Source: Variovorax sp. Sphag1AA | GTDB lineage: Bacteria > Pseudomonadota > Gammaproteobacteria > Burkholderiales > Burkholderiaceae_C | Length of the DNA stretch: 64,000 nucleotides | Direction of reading: 5' to 3' | Assembly (NCBI RefSeq): GCF_014192575.1 | Contig: NZ_JACHYC010000002.1 | Span: 124,001 to 188,000 of the forward strand | Part shown: positions 16,696 to 25,701 of the stretch, one piece after another | Layout: each line of letters opens with the position of its first letter | Numbering within the stretch: the stretch's first letter is position 1 | Position numbers and translations under genes: made by a program | The notes under the pieces: generated by a model | Database searches by the model: none | What the model saw: only the letters and a program-made list of their open reading frames with translations | Told to the model about the DNA's origin: nothing

Positions 16696-16746
16696 GTTGT
16701 TGCGTTGCGTCGGATTAACGCTTGCCGACGGCTTTTTCGCAACAAC
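16696..16746. repeat. Nested inverted repeat in a divergent promoter region
   Basis: The outer arms GTTGTTGCG (16696-16704) and CGCAACAAC (16738-16746) are perfect complements. An inner pair, CGTCGG (16708-16713) and CCGACG (16725-16730), sits between them. The element lies between the ATPase-like gene and the deaminase gene, which are transcribed away from each other. Confidence 0.5.
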
Positions 16747-16811
16747 GCCCCGACCGGATCACCGGCCTTCAAGATGTCTCCTCAATCCAGGTTCATGGAA
16801 AGGCAAAGACG

Positions 16812-17306
16812 ATGTTCGAAGAGAAATTCATGCAGCGCGCGATCGCGCTGTCGGCACAGGCGTTGGACACGCCGGGCACGGAGCCCTTTGGTGCAGTGAT
16901 CGTCCGCGACGGTGTCGTGGTGGGCGAGGGCTTCAACCATTCCGTCGCGCACTTCGATCCGACGTCGCACGGCGAGGTCGAGGCGATCCGCGATGCGTGC
17001 CGCAATCTGAAGACCGTGGATCTCGGCGGAAGCGAACTCTACACCTCATGCGAGCCTTGTGCATTGTGTGTGGCCGCGATGCGGATCGCAGGCATCCGCA
17101 AGCTCTACTACGCGGCGTCGCTTGCGCAGTCGGGCGAGGCTTTCGAGGGCGTGCCGGTGGAAGCGCGGCACCCCATCGATGTCGATGAGCTGCGCGCGGA
17201 AGCCGGCGCAACCCTCGAAGCGCGGACCATGCCTTCCGAGCAGAAGATGGACCGCGAAGCGGTGGCCGTGCTCGAAGCCTGGGCCGCCAGAAAGAAGGCC
17301 GGTTAA
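16812..17306 (+). CDS. Nucleoside/guanine deaminase-family protein
   Basis: This 164-aa zinc-dependent deaminase of the CMP/dCMP deaminase fold has a zinc-His and proton-shuttle Glu in [11 protein letters not shown] (HxE) and the two Cys ligands in TSCEPCALC (PCxxC). [11 protein letters not shown] starts the core. The length and motifs fit guanine deaminase (GuaD)-like or related purine deaminases more than tRNA adenosine deaminase. The ATG at 16812 has GGAAAGG upstream. Its stop overlaps the stop of the convergent aqpZ by 3 bases. Exact substrate unproven. Confidence 0.82.
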   Translation: MFEEKFMQRAIALSAQALDTPGTEPFGAVIVRDGVVVGEGFNHSVAHFDPTSHGEVEAIRDACRNLKTVDLGGSELYTSCEPCALCVAAMRIAGIRKLYYAASLAQSGEAFEGVPVEARHPIDVDELRAEAGATLEARTMPSEQKMDREAVAVLEAWAARKKAG

Positions 17307-18025
17307 GCCTGTCGCGCCATGACTTGCGGCTCGCGCTCTGCCAGCAGCACACGGTAGATGAGCGCACCGATAACGGCGCCTGCGAGCGGCGCGACCCAGA
17401 ACAGCCAGAGCTGTTCCATCGCCCACTGCGGCGCGAACAGGGCGGGGCCCGTGCTACGGGCGGGGTTGACCGAGGTGTTCGTCACGGGAATCGAGATGAG
17501 GTGGATCAGCGTGAGGCACAGGCCGATCGCGAGGCCCGCCATGCCGCTGGTCGCGCGGCTTGCCGTCGCACCCAGGATCACGAGCAGGAACACTGCCGTC
17601 ATCACGACTTCAGTGATCAGTGCAGCGGTCATGCTGTATTGGCCCGGGGAGTTCTCGCCGAACCCGTTGGCCGCGAAGCCGCCGAGATCGGCGCCCGGCT
17701 TGCCGGTGGCGACGAGATAGAGGATCGCGGCGGCCACGCAGGCGCCTGCCACTTGCGAGATCACGTAGCCGGGAAGTCGGCCGATCGGCATGCGACCTGC
17801 CGCAACCAGACCGAGCGAAACGGCCGGGTTGAAGTGCCCGCCCGAGATCGGCCCGAACGCATACGCGCCGGTGACGACCGTCAGACCGAAAGCGAGCGAA
17901 ACGCCGAGGAGGCCGATGCCAAGCTCGGGGAAAGCCGCTGCGAGCACTGCACTGCCGCAGCCGCCCAAGGTGAGCCAGAAGGTGCCGAGAAATTCGGCGG
18001 ACCAGACTTTGAGATTGCTGTTCAT
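17303..18025 (-). CDS. aqpZ: Aquaporin Z
   Basis: This 240-aa water channel of the inner membrane has six hydrophobic helices and two half-helices with the NPA motifs: [10 protein letters not shown] and [39 protein letters not shown] is a typical AqpZ start. The ATG at 18025 was chosen; the frame extends upstream without family similarity. A 140-bp region separates it from the divergent panE gene. Confidence 0.93.
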   Translation of the reverse strand: MNSNLKVWSAEFLGTFWLTLGGCGSAVLAAAFPELGIGLLGVSLAFGLTVVTGAYAFGPISGGHFNPAVSLGLVAAGRMPIGRLPGYVISQVAGACVAAAILYLVATGKPGADLGGFAANGFGENSPGQYSMTAALITEVVMTAVFLLVILGATASRATSGMAGLAIGLCLTLIHLISIPVTNTSVNPARSTGPALFAPQWAMEQLWLFWVAPLAGAVIGALIYRVLLAEREPQVMARQA

Positions 18026-18165
18026 TTGGTTTGTGTTCCCTGAAAAAAGTCGGGCACTATAAGGAGCGCACGCGCCGCTTCGACGCAACGGCACCGGGAT
18101 TTGATGCAAACCTCACGTGTCGCTCTCACGGTGAGAAGATTCACCGCTCGATGAAGGAAATCCCA

Positions 18166-19068
18166 ATGAAGATTGCAGTGATGGGCGCCGGTGCGGTCGG
18201 TTGCTACTACGGCGGAATGCTGGCGCGGGCCGGGCACGAGGTGACGCTGATCGGCAGGCCGCAGCATGTCGAGGCGATCCGTCGCGACGGCCTTCTGCTC
18301 GATACGCTCGGCTTCAAGGAGCATGTGCGGCTCGATGCCAGTACCGAACCGAGCGCTGTGAGGGATGCGGACCTGGTCCTCTTCTGCGTGAAGTCCACCG
18401 ACACCGAAAGCACGGCGGACGCGATGAAGCCGCATCTGAAGGCCGATGCGCTGGTGCTCACCCTGCAGAACGGCGTCGACAACGCAGAGCGCCTGCAGGT
18501 GCGGCTGTCGCAGGTGGTCGCGCCTACCGTGGTGTACGTGGCCACCGAGATGGCTGGCCCGGGCCATCTCAAACATCACGGCCGCGGCGAGCTGGTCATT
18601 GCGCCGACCGCGGCGAGCGATGACATCGCGAAGACCTTCGCGCAGGCCGGCATTCCGACGCAGGTGTCCGACAACGTGATCGGTGCGCTGTGGATCAAGC
18701 TCATCCTGAACTGTGCCTACAACGCGCTCTCGGCCATTGCGCAGTTGCCCTACGGCCGAGTCGTGCCGGGCGAGGGCGTGGAGGGCGTGATGCGTGACGT
18801 GGTGCAGGAATGCGTTGCGGTCGCGCAGGCCGGCGGCGTCAGGCTGCCGGGCGATGCGTGGCAGGTGGTTGCCGGCCTGGTCAAGACGATGCCGACGCAG
18901 TACTCGTCCACTGCGCAGGATGTCGCGCGCGGCAAGCGCAGCGAGATCGACCATCTCAACGGCTACGTGATGCGCAAGGGCGAGGCGCTCGGTGTGCCGA
19001 CCCCGGTCAACCGCACGCTGTTCGCGCTCGTGAAGCTGATCGAGGCGCGGCAGGCCGCGGCCGCCTGA
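18166..19068 (+). CDS. panE: 2-dehydropantoate 2-reductase family protein
   Basis: This 300-aa enzyme reduces ketopantoate to pantoate with NADPH in the vitamin B5/CoA pathway. It has the N-terminal Rossmann motif GAGAVGCYYGG, the NGVDN segment, and a catalytic Lys region (NVIGALWIKLILNCAYN). The C-terminal helical domain has SSTAQDVARGKRSEIDHLNGYV. The ATG at 18166 has a GGAAA ribosome binding site. Several ApbA/PanE paralogues exist in these bacteria, so the in vivo substrate is not certain. Confidence 0.85.
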   Translation: MKIAVMGAGAVGCYYGGMLARAGHEVTLIGRPQHVEAIRRDGLLLDTLGFKEHVRLDASTEPSAVRDADLVLFCVKSTDTESTADAMKPHLKADALVLTLQNGVDNAERLQVRLSQVVAPTVVYVATEMAGPGHLKHHGRGELVIAPTAASDDIAKTFAQAGIPTQVSDNVIGALWIKLILNCAYNALSAIAQLPYGRVVPGEGVEGVMRDVVQECVAVAQAGGVRLPGDAWQVVAGLVKTMPTQYSSTAQDVARGKRSEIDHLNGYVMRKGEALGVPTPVNRTLFALVKLIEARQAAAA

Positions 19069-19078
19069 GTCGCGCGAA

Positions 19079-20560
19079 TCAGTCGCCGGAAGACGGCGGC
19101 ACGTACCAGCGGGTGGCGATGAGTTCCGGCTCGTCGTGCGCCTGCAAGCGGTCCCAGTGGCGATCCGCGTCTTCGACGAAGAGATCGCGCGCGATGCCCT
19201 GCGCCAACCGCGTGGCACCGATCGCGAGGCCCGGAATGTCACCCGCCAGCGCGCCGTGGCTCATCGTCGCGCCCCAGTTGAAAAGTCGCATGCGCGCCAG
19301 TGCCGCGGCCTGCGGGTGCGCCGGATCGGCGCCGCGCAGCTCGAAGCCCGCGCCGAGATACGGAAAGCGCGCGGGCTCGGGGTGGTGTTCGGCTTCGGTT
19401 GCGGAAACGTGATTGGCCCAGGTGTCGATCTGCGACGTATAGGCCGCGATCTCGGGCCGGTCGAGCAGATCGACGTCGAAGCCGGTTCCGAAGATCACCG
19501 CGTCGAAGCGCTCCATGCCGCCGTTGGGCAGCGTGACGGTCACGCCGTCCTCGTCGGGCGCGACATCGACCCAGGGCGTTCCGATCCGCAACTCGAAGGC
19601 ATCGTGTGCGTCGCAGCGGCGCACGGTCTCCCACGGTGGAGGAACCTGCTCGTCGAAGATGTAGGTGTAGACGCGCCACTTGCGCGGATCGTCGAGGCCT
19701 TCGAAGCCGCGTAGGAAACCGTGGTTCGACGCAGCCTTGCTCTTGTTGACCTGCGGCAGGTGCGCGCGGCGCGCAAACAACGTGACGTTGGCGGCGCCTG
19801 CTTCGAGTGCGCAGGCCGCGTTGTCGAAGGCCGAGGCGCCTGCGCCGAGCACGCCGATGCGGCACCCTTCCCAGCTCGGGAAGTCGATCGCGTCGGCGGA
19901 ATGGAAGACCCGCCCGGCCGCCAGCGGATCGCCGCGCCGCAGCGACGGAAAGTCGGGCCATCGTGGCGCGCCGCTGCCGTCTCGGCCCAGTGCGAGCACG
20001 AGCTGGCGTGCGCGCACGGTTTCGCGCGTGCCGTCGGCGTGCTCGAGCTCGACGTGGAGCAGCAGCCCGTCGTCCGACTGCGAGACCGAACTCAGCGATA
20101 CGCCGTTCTCGACCGCCAGCCCGACCGTGTCGCGCACCCATAGCAGGTAGTCGCGCCATGTCAGCGAGGGCACGCCGAGCTCGGTGCCGCCGATGTGCTT
20201 GGGGCTGCGCAGCGTCAGCATGCGTGCATAGGTGCCCCAGGGGCCTTCCTCGCCGCGTGCGGCGCGGTCGACCACGCGGATGTTCGTGACGCCTTCGCGG
20301 CGCAGCGCGTAGGCGGCGGTCTGGCCGCACATGCCCGCGCCGGCGACCAGCACGTCGAGCACTGGCGATTCGGCGGTCGACGATTCGGCCGGTAGCACCC
20401 ACGCGGGCGGCGGCACGTTGATGCGTTCGAGATCGGCGCGCGCCTGCGCGGTCAGGCGATCGAGCGCCTCGGTATGGCGCGGGCTGGCGATGAATTGCAG
20501 CGGCACCGCGGGAAGCGCCTGCCCTGCAGGCGGCGTTGGAACGGGGTCTTGAGAAGCCAT
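19079..20560 (-). CDS. Flavin-containing monooxygenase-like FAD/NAD(P) protein
   Basis: This 493-aa protein has two dinucleotide-binding motifs: VAGAGMCGQTAAYAL (FAD, residues about 70-84) and GVLGAGASAFDNAAC (NADPH). The second is followed by the late GTGF motif (FGTGFDVDLL), the layout of class B flavin monooxygenases and related oxidoreductases. There is no signal peptide. The start ATG at 20560 is 21 bp from the start of the divergent DsbA-fold gene, so the two promoters must overlap. The substrate is unknown. Confidence 0.82.
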   Translation of the reverse strand: MASQDPVPTPPAGQALPAVPLQFIASPRHTEALDRLTAQARADLERINVPPPAWVLPAESSTAESPVLDVLVAGAGMCGQTAAYALRREGVTNIRVVDRAARGEEGPWGTYARMLTLRSPKHIGGTELGVPSLTWRDYLLWVRDTVGLAVENGVSLSSVSQSDDGLLLHVELEHADGTRETVRARQLVLALGRDGSGAPRWPDFPSLRRGDPLAAGRVFHSADAIDFPSWEGCRIGVLGAGASAFDNAACALEAGAANVTLFARRAHLPQVNKSKAASNHGFLRGFEGLDDPRKWRVYTYIFDEQVPPPWETVRRCDAHDAFELRIGTPWVDVAPDEDGVTVTLPNGGMERFDAVIFGTGFDVDLLDRPEIAAYTSQIDTWANHVSATEAEHHPEPARFPYLGAGFELRGADPAHPQAAALARMRLFNWGATMSHGALAGDIPGLAIGATRLAQGIARDLFVEDADRHWDRLQAHDEPELIATRWYVPPSSGD

Positions 20561-20568
20561 CGCGTGAA

Positions 20569-20574
20569 GATAAT
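20569..20574 (+). promoter_or_regulatory. -10 hexamer before the DsbA-fold gene
   Basis: GATAAT ends 7 nt before ATG 20582, with no Shine-Dalgarno sequence. It favours ATG 20582 over an in-frame GTG at 20564 that lies upstream of it. Confidence 0.45.
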
Positions 20575-20581
20575 CCAGATC

Positions 20582-21235
20582 ATGATCGCGCTCGACTGCT
20601 ACTACAGCCTGTCTTCTCCCTGGGCCTACCTCGGCGGCCCGCAACTCCAGGACATCGTCCGGCGTCACCACGTGACGCTCACGCTCAAGCCCTACGACTT
20701 CCAGGTCGTGGTGCCGCAGACCGGCGGCATTCCGCTCAAGACCCGCCCCGAGGCACGTCGGACGTACCACGCGCTGGAACTCGAGCGCTGGCGCGAGTAC
20801 CTGGGCATGCCGCTCACGCTCGAGCCTGCGCACTATCCCAAGGGTGCGCCGAGCGATCCCAACTGGAACAAGTACGCGGGGTGGATGGTGATCGCCGCCC
20901 AGTTGCAGGGGCTCGATGCGCAGCCGCTGTCCCATGCGCTGCTTCGCGCCTTGTGGGCGGAAGAGCGCGACACCTCGGACGCTGCCGTGCGTATCGCGGT
21001 CGCCGACGAGAACGGCTATGACGGCGCGGCGCTGCAGGCGCTGGAGCAAAAGGCCGAAACGCAGGCCGCCTATCGTGCCTACACCGCCGAGGCCGTGGAC
21101 AGGGGCGTGTTCGGTTCGCCGATCTTCATCCTCGATGGCGAGCGCTTCTGGGGACAGGACCGGCTCGTGTTCCTCGATCGGGCGCTGGACCGGCTCCGGG
21201 CTTCGCGCGGCATAGTCGCGGGCGGCAGCAGATAA
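20582..21235 (+). CDS. DsbA-fold oxidoreductase / 2-hydroxychromene-2-carboxylate isomerase-like
   Basis: This 217-aa protein has the kappa-class GST/DsbA fold: a thioredoxin-like N-terminus ([17 protein letters not shown]) with SSPW in place of CxxC, a helical insertion, and a C-terminal [27 protein letters not shown] block. That block is typical of 2-hydroxychromene-2-carboxylate isomerases and relatives. It probably acts on a glutathione-linked or aromatic intermediate, but no aromatic-degradation genes are nearby. It ends 7 bp before dapF. Confidence 0.82.
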   Translation: MIALDCYYSLSSPWAYLGGPQLQDIVRRHHVTLTLKPYDFQVVVPQTGGIPLKTRPEARRTYHALELERWREYLGMPLTLEPAHYPKGAPSDPNWNKYAGWMVIAAQLQGLDAQPLSHALLRALWAEERDTSDAAVRIAVADENGYDGAALQALEQKAETQAAYRAYTAEAVDRGVFGSPIFILDGERFWGQDRLVFLDRALDRLRASRGIVAGGSR

Positions 21236-21236
21236 T
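21231..21236 (+). promoter_or_regulatory. -10 hexamer before dapF
   Basis: GATAAT overlaps the stop codon of the upstream gene and ends 6 nt before ATG 21243. No Shine-Dalgarno sequence is present, suggesting a leaderless transcript for the dapF chain. Confidence 0.5.
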
Positions 21237-21242
21237 TCCGCG

Positions 21243-22118
21243 ATGCGAATCCGCTTCACCAAGATGCAGGGCGCCGGCAACGACTTCGTCGTGCTGGACG
21301 AAACCCACGGCCCGCTCGGCCTCGGGGCGGCCCAGTACCGCTTCCTGGCCGACCGCCATTTCGGCGTCGGCGCCGACCAGATCCTGTCGGTGCGACCCTC
21401 GCCCGCCGAGGGCGTCGACTTCCAGTATGTGATCCACAACGCCGACGGCGGCGAGGTCGAGCAGTGCGGCAACGGCGCGCGCTGCTTCATGCGCTTCGTG
21501 CACGAGCACGGCCTCACGCCCAAGCGCACGGTGCGCGTTCAGACGCTTTCCGGCGTCATCGAGCCGCGCATGGGCGCCGATGGCCGCGTGACCGTCGACA
21601 TGGGCGCCCCGATCTTCGAGGCCGCGCGCGTTCCCTTCGACACTGCGGGGCTCACGCCGCTGCATGAGAACGGCTGGCACAAGTGGCATCTGGCACTCGG
21701 CACGCACGCCGACAGCGCCATCGTCTCGGTGGCCGTGCTGTCGATGGGCAATCCCCATGCGGTGCAGCTGGTCGACGACGTCGACACCGCGCCGGTGGCG
21801 AAGCAGGGCCCGCTGATCGAACACCATCCACGCTTTCCGCAGCGGGTCAACGCTGGCTTCATGCAGGTGGTCGATCGTTCGCACGTGAGGCTGCGCGTCT
21901 TCGAGCGCGGCGCAGGCGAAACGCTGGCCTGCGGCACCGGCGCCTGCGCGGCCGTGGTCGCCGGCATCCGGCTCGGCCTGCTGGAGTCGCGCGTCGATGT
22001 GGAAACGCGCGGCGGCCTGCTCACTATCGAATGGGCCGGCGAGGGCGAGCCGGTCCTCATGACCGGACCGGCCGTGACCGTGTTCGAAGGCGACATCGAA
22101 GTCCCGGACCTGCCATGA
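21243..22118 (+). CDS. dapF: Diaminopimelate epimerase
   Basis: This 291-aa enzyme converts LL- to meso-diaminopimelate, used for lysine and as the third residue of the peptidoglycan stem peptide. The two catalytic Cys lie in QCGNGARCF and [22 protein letters not shown] is the usual N-terminus. It heads a tightly coupled chain (DUF484, YdcF-like, xerC, rlmI); its stop overlaps the next start as ATGA. The order dapF-DUF484-xerC is also that of E. coli. Confidence 0.96.
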   Translation: MRIRFTKMQGAGNDFVVLDETHGPLGLGAAQYRFLADRHFGVGADQILSVRPSPAEGVDFQYVIHNADGGEVEQCGNGARCFMRFVHEHGLTPKRTVRVQTLSGVIEPRMGADGRVTVDMGAPIFEAARVPFDTAGLTPLHENGWHKWHLALGTHADSAIVSVAVLSMGNPHAVQLVDDVDTAPVAKQGPLIEHHPRFPQRVNAGFMQVVDRSHVRLRVFERGAGETLACGTGACAAVVAGIRLGLLESRVDVETRGGLLTIEWAGEGEPVLMTGPAVTVFEGDIEVPDLP

Positions 22119-22804
22119 AGAACTTCAACCAAGACGACATGAACCCGATCACCGAAGACGACATCGCCAACTACCTGTCGAACACCCCCGATTTCTTCGA
22201 GCGCCACGCGCAATTGCTCGGACAAGTGCAGCTCACCAGCCCGCACGGCAACCGTGCGGTGAGCCTGCAGGAGCGCCAGGCCGAGATGCTGCGCGAGAAG
22301 ATCAAGGCGCTGGAACACCGCATCATGGACATGGTCCGTCACGGCACTGAGAACGGCGTGACAGCCGACCGGCTCCAGCGCTGGACCCGCACGCTGCTTA
22401 CCACGCGCGACCCGCGCCGGCTGCCGACCGAGATCGCGGCGCAATTGCAGGATCTCTTCCTGGTGCCGCAGGCCGCCATCAAGGTCTGGGATTGCGACAG
22501 CGCCTACGCCAACGAGGCTTACACCCAATCGGTCAGCGACGACGTGAAGACGCTCGTGACCTCGTTGACCGCGCCGTACTGCGGTCTGAATTCCGGTTTC
22601 GAAGCCGCCAACTGGCTGGCCGAACCGCAAGCCGCGGTCTCGATCGCGCTGATCCCGCTGCGCGAATCGTCCGAGACGCCAGCGTTCGGCCTCCTGGTGC
22701 TCGCGTCGCCCGACGCGCAGCGCTACAACGCCGAGATGGGCACCGACTTCCTGGAGCGCATTGCCGAGCTTGCCTCGAGCGCGCTCTCGCGGCTGCGGTC
22801 TTGA
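22115..22804 (+). CDS. DUF484 family protein
   Basis: This 229-aa protein of a family always found near dapF/xerC in proteobacteria has an N-terminal helical segment ([24 protein letters not shown]), a coiled-coil helix ([22 protein letters not shown]) and a GAF-like C-terminal domain. The coiled helix and GAF-like fold suggest a small-molecule or protein-binding role; none is proven. ATG 22115 overlaps the dapF stop (ATGA). Confidence 0.88.
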   Translation: MKNFNQDDMNPITEDDIANYLSNTPDFFERHAQLLGQVQLTSPHGNRAVSLQERQAEMLREKIKALEHRIMDMVRHGTENGVTADRLQRWTRTLLTTRDPRRLPTEIAAQLQDLFLVPQAAIKVWDCDSAYANEAYTQSVSDDVKTLVTSLTAPYCGLNSGFEAANWLAEPQAAVSIALIPLRESSETPAFGLLVLASPDAQRYNAEMGTDFLERIAELASSALSRLRS

Positions 22805-23409
22805 GTCCTGCACTCCGGCGCGGCCTGTGGGGCGCGCTACTGGTCTTCCTGCTCGGGTATCTCGCGATTTCCTTCACGGTGTGGCGCCATGCGAGCGCCG
22901 CACTCGCACATCCGCCGCAACGCGCAGCGGATGCGGCCCTGGTGCTCGGCAACCGGGCCTATCGCGACGGCAAACCGAATCCCTGCCTGACCGGCCGCGT
23001 CGACGCCGGCATTGCCCTTTCGAAGGTGGGGCTCGTGCAGAAGCTGGTCTTCAGTGGCGGCAAGGACTGGGAAGACGGACGCATCGAAGCTGAAGTGATG
23101 GAGCGGCATGCGCGCTCGGCCGGTTACGCCGGCCCGCTGCTGCTGGAGCCGCGCTCGCAGACCACGCTCGAAAACCTCTCCATGTCAGGGCCCCTGATGC
23201 AGGCGGCGGGCGTGCGCAGCGTGATCGTCGTGACCGAGCCTTACCACCTTTGGCGTGCGGAGCGGCTGGTCCGTGGTTCCGGCTTCGACCGGATGTTCGA
23301 CGTGCAATACGCCGCTGCGCCGACTTCCTGCTGGGAGCGCTGGGGCATGGTGTTCAAGGGTGCATTGCGCGAGCCCTTTGCGATCGTCAAGAATTCGGTG
23401 CACTACTAG
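22801..23409 (+). CDS. YdcF/SanA/ElyC-like membrane-anchored DUF218 protein
   Basis: This 202-aa protein has one N-terminal TM helix (GLWGALLVFLLGYLAISFTVW) and a DUF218 domain: AALVLGNR, LTGRVDAGI, KLVFSGGKD, RSQTTLENL and VIVVTEPYHLWRAERL. Family members (SanA, ElyC) act at the envelope, some affecting peptidoglycan precursor supply. The start is TTG 22801, overlapping the DUF484 stop as TTGA. It is inserted between DUF484 and xerC, unlike the E. coli order. Confidence 0.82.
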   Translation: MSPALRRGLWGALLVFLLGYLAISFTVWRHASAALAHPPQRAADAALVLGNRAYRDGKPNPCLTGRVDAGIALSKVGLVQKLVFSGGKDWEDGRIEAEVMERHARSAGYAGPLLLEPRSQTTLENLSMSGPLMQAAGVRSVIVVTEPYHLWRAERLVRGSGFDRMFDVQYAAAPTSCWERWGMVFKGALREPFAIVKNSVHY

Positions 23410-23416
23410 CGCGGAG

Positions 23417-24409
23417 ATGTCCGTGTTGATTGAAAAGTACCTCGAATACGTGCGTGTCGAGCGCCGGCTCGCCGCGCGCACGGTGGAGCTCTACGGTCTC
23501 CATCTGAAGACGCTCGCCGAGAAGGCGGAGGCGGCCGGGGTCGCGCTCGACAAAGTCCAGGTCGCGCACGTGCGGCGCTGGATGGCCCAACTCCACAGCG
23601 CCGGGCGCGAATCGCGCGGTATCGCGCTGGTGCTGTCGTGCTGGCGCAGCTTCTATCGGTGGCTCGGCAACGAAGGGCTGGTGAGCGCGAATCCGGTGCA
23701 GGACATCCATGCACCGAAGGCGGATCGGCCACTGCCCAAGGCGCTCGCAGTCGATGACGCGGTACAGCTCGCGGACCTCCATGACACCGAAGCCGACCCG
23801 TGGACGGAAGCGCGCGATCGCGCCATCGTCGAGCTGCTCTACGGTTGCGGCCTGCGCGTCAGCGAGTTGACGGGGCTGGATGTCCGGCCCAGCCCCACGG
23901 CGCGCGGCTGGGTCGACCTCGAATCAGCCGAAGCCAATGTGCTCGGCAAGGGCAGCAAGCGCCGCATCGTGCCTGTCGGCAGCAAGGCGGCCGAGGCTTT
24001 GCGAACCTGGCTTGCCATGCGGGACGACTGCCCGGCCGTCGAGGCGGCGCGACTGCGGGACCCCGAAAACGCTGCGGCGCTCTTCATCGGCCGCAACGGG
24101 CTGCGTTTCTCGGCGCAATCGGTGTGGAAGCAGCTGCGACAGCGCAGCCTGAAAGCCGGCCTCGCGGTGCCGGTGCATCCACACATGCTCCGGCATTCGT
24201 TCGCGAGCCACGTGCTGCAGTCGAGCAGCGATCTGCGGGCGGTGCAGGAGCTGCTCGGGCACGCGAACATTTCGACCACACAGGTCTACACGCGGCTGGA
24301 TTTCCAGCATCTCGCGCGGGCCTATGACGCAGCCCACCCGCGGGCGCACGCCCGCGATGAGCACAAGCCATCGGCGGGCGAAAGAAAGATCAAGAGCAAC
24401 AAATCATGA
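23417..24409 (+). CDS. xerC: Tyrosine recombinase XerC
   Basis: This 330-aa site-specific recombinase resolves chromosome dimers at dif together with XerD and FtsK. It has an N-terminal SAM-like DNA-binding domain and a catalytic domain with Arg in GCGLRVSELTG, a HxxR box in HPHMLRHSFASH, and His and the nucleophile Tyr in LLGHANISTTQVYTRL. The chosen ATG at 23417 directly abuts a GGAG sequence. The GTG at 23423 or TTG at 23426 would have better spacing and may be the true start. The stop overlaps rlmI by 4 bp. Confidence 0.92.
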   Translation: MSVLIEKYLEYVRVERRLAARTVELYGLHLKTLAEKAEAAGVALDKVQVAHVRRWMAQLHSAGRESRGIALVLSCWRSFYRWLGNEGLVSANPVQDIHAPKADRPLPKALAVDDAVQLADLHDTEADPWTEARDRAIVELLYGCGLRVSELTGLDVRPSPTARGWVDLESAEANVLGKGSKRRIVPVGSKAAEALRTWLAMRDDCPAVEAARLRDPENAAALFIGRNGLRFSAQSVWKQLRQRSLKAGLAVPVHPHMLRHSFASHVLQSSSDLRAVQELLGHANISTTQVYTRLDFQHLARAYDAAHPRAHARDEHKPSAGERKIKSNKS

Positions 24410-25608
24410 AAGTCCTCCGTCTCCGGCCCGGCAAGGAGCGCTCGCTGCAGCGGCGCCACCCGTGGGTCTTCGAATCAGCCATCGCCAAGGGCGGCGGCGA
24501 TGCGGGCGAGACCGTGCGCATCGAATCGGCCGACGGCAAGTTCCTCGCCTGGGCGGCGTTCAGCCCGAATTCCAAGATCCGCGCGAGGGCCTGGAGCTTC
24601 GACGAGAAGCAGCGCATCGATGCTGCTTTCTTCGCGAGCCGGGTGGCCAGTGCGGTCGAGGCGCGGGGCTTGTTCGACCTGCAAAGCGATGGCGTGAGGC
24701 TGATTCACGGCGAAGCCGACGGCCTGCCTGGTCTGATCGTCGACCGCTATGGCGACACGCTGGTCGCGCAGTTTCTCTCGGCCGGCGTCGAGCGCTGGAA
24801 GGCCGTCCTGGCGGACGCGCTGCTGGCGGCCACCGGTCTGCAGAAGCTCTATGAGCGTTCCGACGCCAGCGGGCGCGAGCGGGAGGGGCTGCCGCCGGTC
24901 ACGGGCTGGCTGCGCGGCAGCGGCGAGACCGAGCTGACGATCCGCGAGCACGAATGGCGCCTGAGCCTCGATGTCGCCACCGGCCACAAGACCGGCTTCT
25001 ACCTGGACCAGCGCGACAGCCGCAAGCGCTTCGCCGAACTGGCGGCGCAGCGCCGGTTCCGGCGCGTGCTCAACTGCTTCTGCTACACGGGCGGGTTCAC
25101 GGTCGCCGCGCTGGCGGGGCTGAAGTCAGCAGGAGCGACCACTGGGGCGGAACTCATTTCCATCGATTCGTCGTTGCCCGCGCTGGAGCGTGCACGCGCG
25201 CATCTGGCGCTCAACGGTTTCGACGATGCACAGGCCGAGTTTCTCGACGCCGACGTCAATGCCTCGCTGCGCCGTTTCGTCGACGAAGGCCGGACCTTTG
25301 ACGCCATCGTGCTCGACCCCCCGAAGTTCGCGCCGACCGTCGCGCATGCCGAACGGGCCGCGCGTGCGTACAAGGACCTCAACCGGCAGGCCTTCAAGCT
25401 GCTGGCGCCGGGTGGCCATCTGCTGACCTTCTCGTGCTCCGGCGGCATCGGGGCCGACCTGTTCCACAAGATCGTGGCCTCGGCCGGCATCGATGCCGGC
25501 GTGGATGGCTACATCACCGAGCGCCTGGGCGCCGCCCCCGACCACCCCATGACCATCGAGTTCCCCGAAGGGGAGTACTTGAAAGGCCTGGTCGTGGTGC
25601 GCAAATAG
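24406..25608 (+). CDS. rlmI: Class I SAM-dependent 23S rRNA methyltransferase, RlmI-like
   Basis: This 400-aa enzyme has an N-terminal PUA domain (KERSLQRRHPWVFESAI...), a central RlmI-specific domain (DGLPGLIVDRYGD, KTGFYLDQRDSRKRF) and a Rossmann methyltransferase with the motif-IV LDPPKFAP and CSGGIGADLF. RlmI methylates C1962 of 23S rRNA at C5. Some RlmI-type enzymes carry a late Cys, here in LLTFSCSGG. It is the last gene of the dapF chain. Confidence 0.9.
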   Translation: MKVLRLRPGKERSLQRRHPWVFESAIAKGGGDAGETVRIESADGKFLAWAAFSPNSKIRARAWSFDEKQRIDAAFFASRVASAVEARGLFDLQSDGVRLIHGEADGLPGLIVDRYGDTLVAQFLSAGVERWKAVLADALLAATGLQKLYERSDASGREREGLPPVTGWLRGSGETELTIREHEWRLSLDVATGHKTGFYLDQRDSRKRFAELAAQRRFRRVLNCFCYTGGFTVAALAGLKSAGATTGAELISIDSSLPALERARAHLALNGFDDAQAEFLDADVNASLRRFVDEGRTFDAIVLDPPKFAPTVAHAERAARAYKDLNRQAFKLLAPGGHLLTFSCSGGIGADLFHKIVASAGIDAGVDGYITERLGAAPDHPMTIEFPEGEYLKGLVVVRK

Positions 25609-25701
25609 CGTTTGACCCTGGCGGAGCGCGGCCCGGCGGCCGTCGCTAAACTTTCCGCCTTTTCTCGATTCGCCCGATTCCTGACCTCCGGAGCATCTCT
25701 C

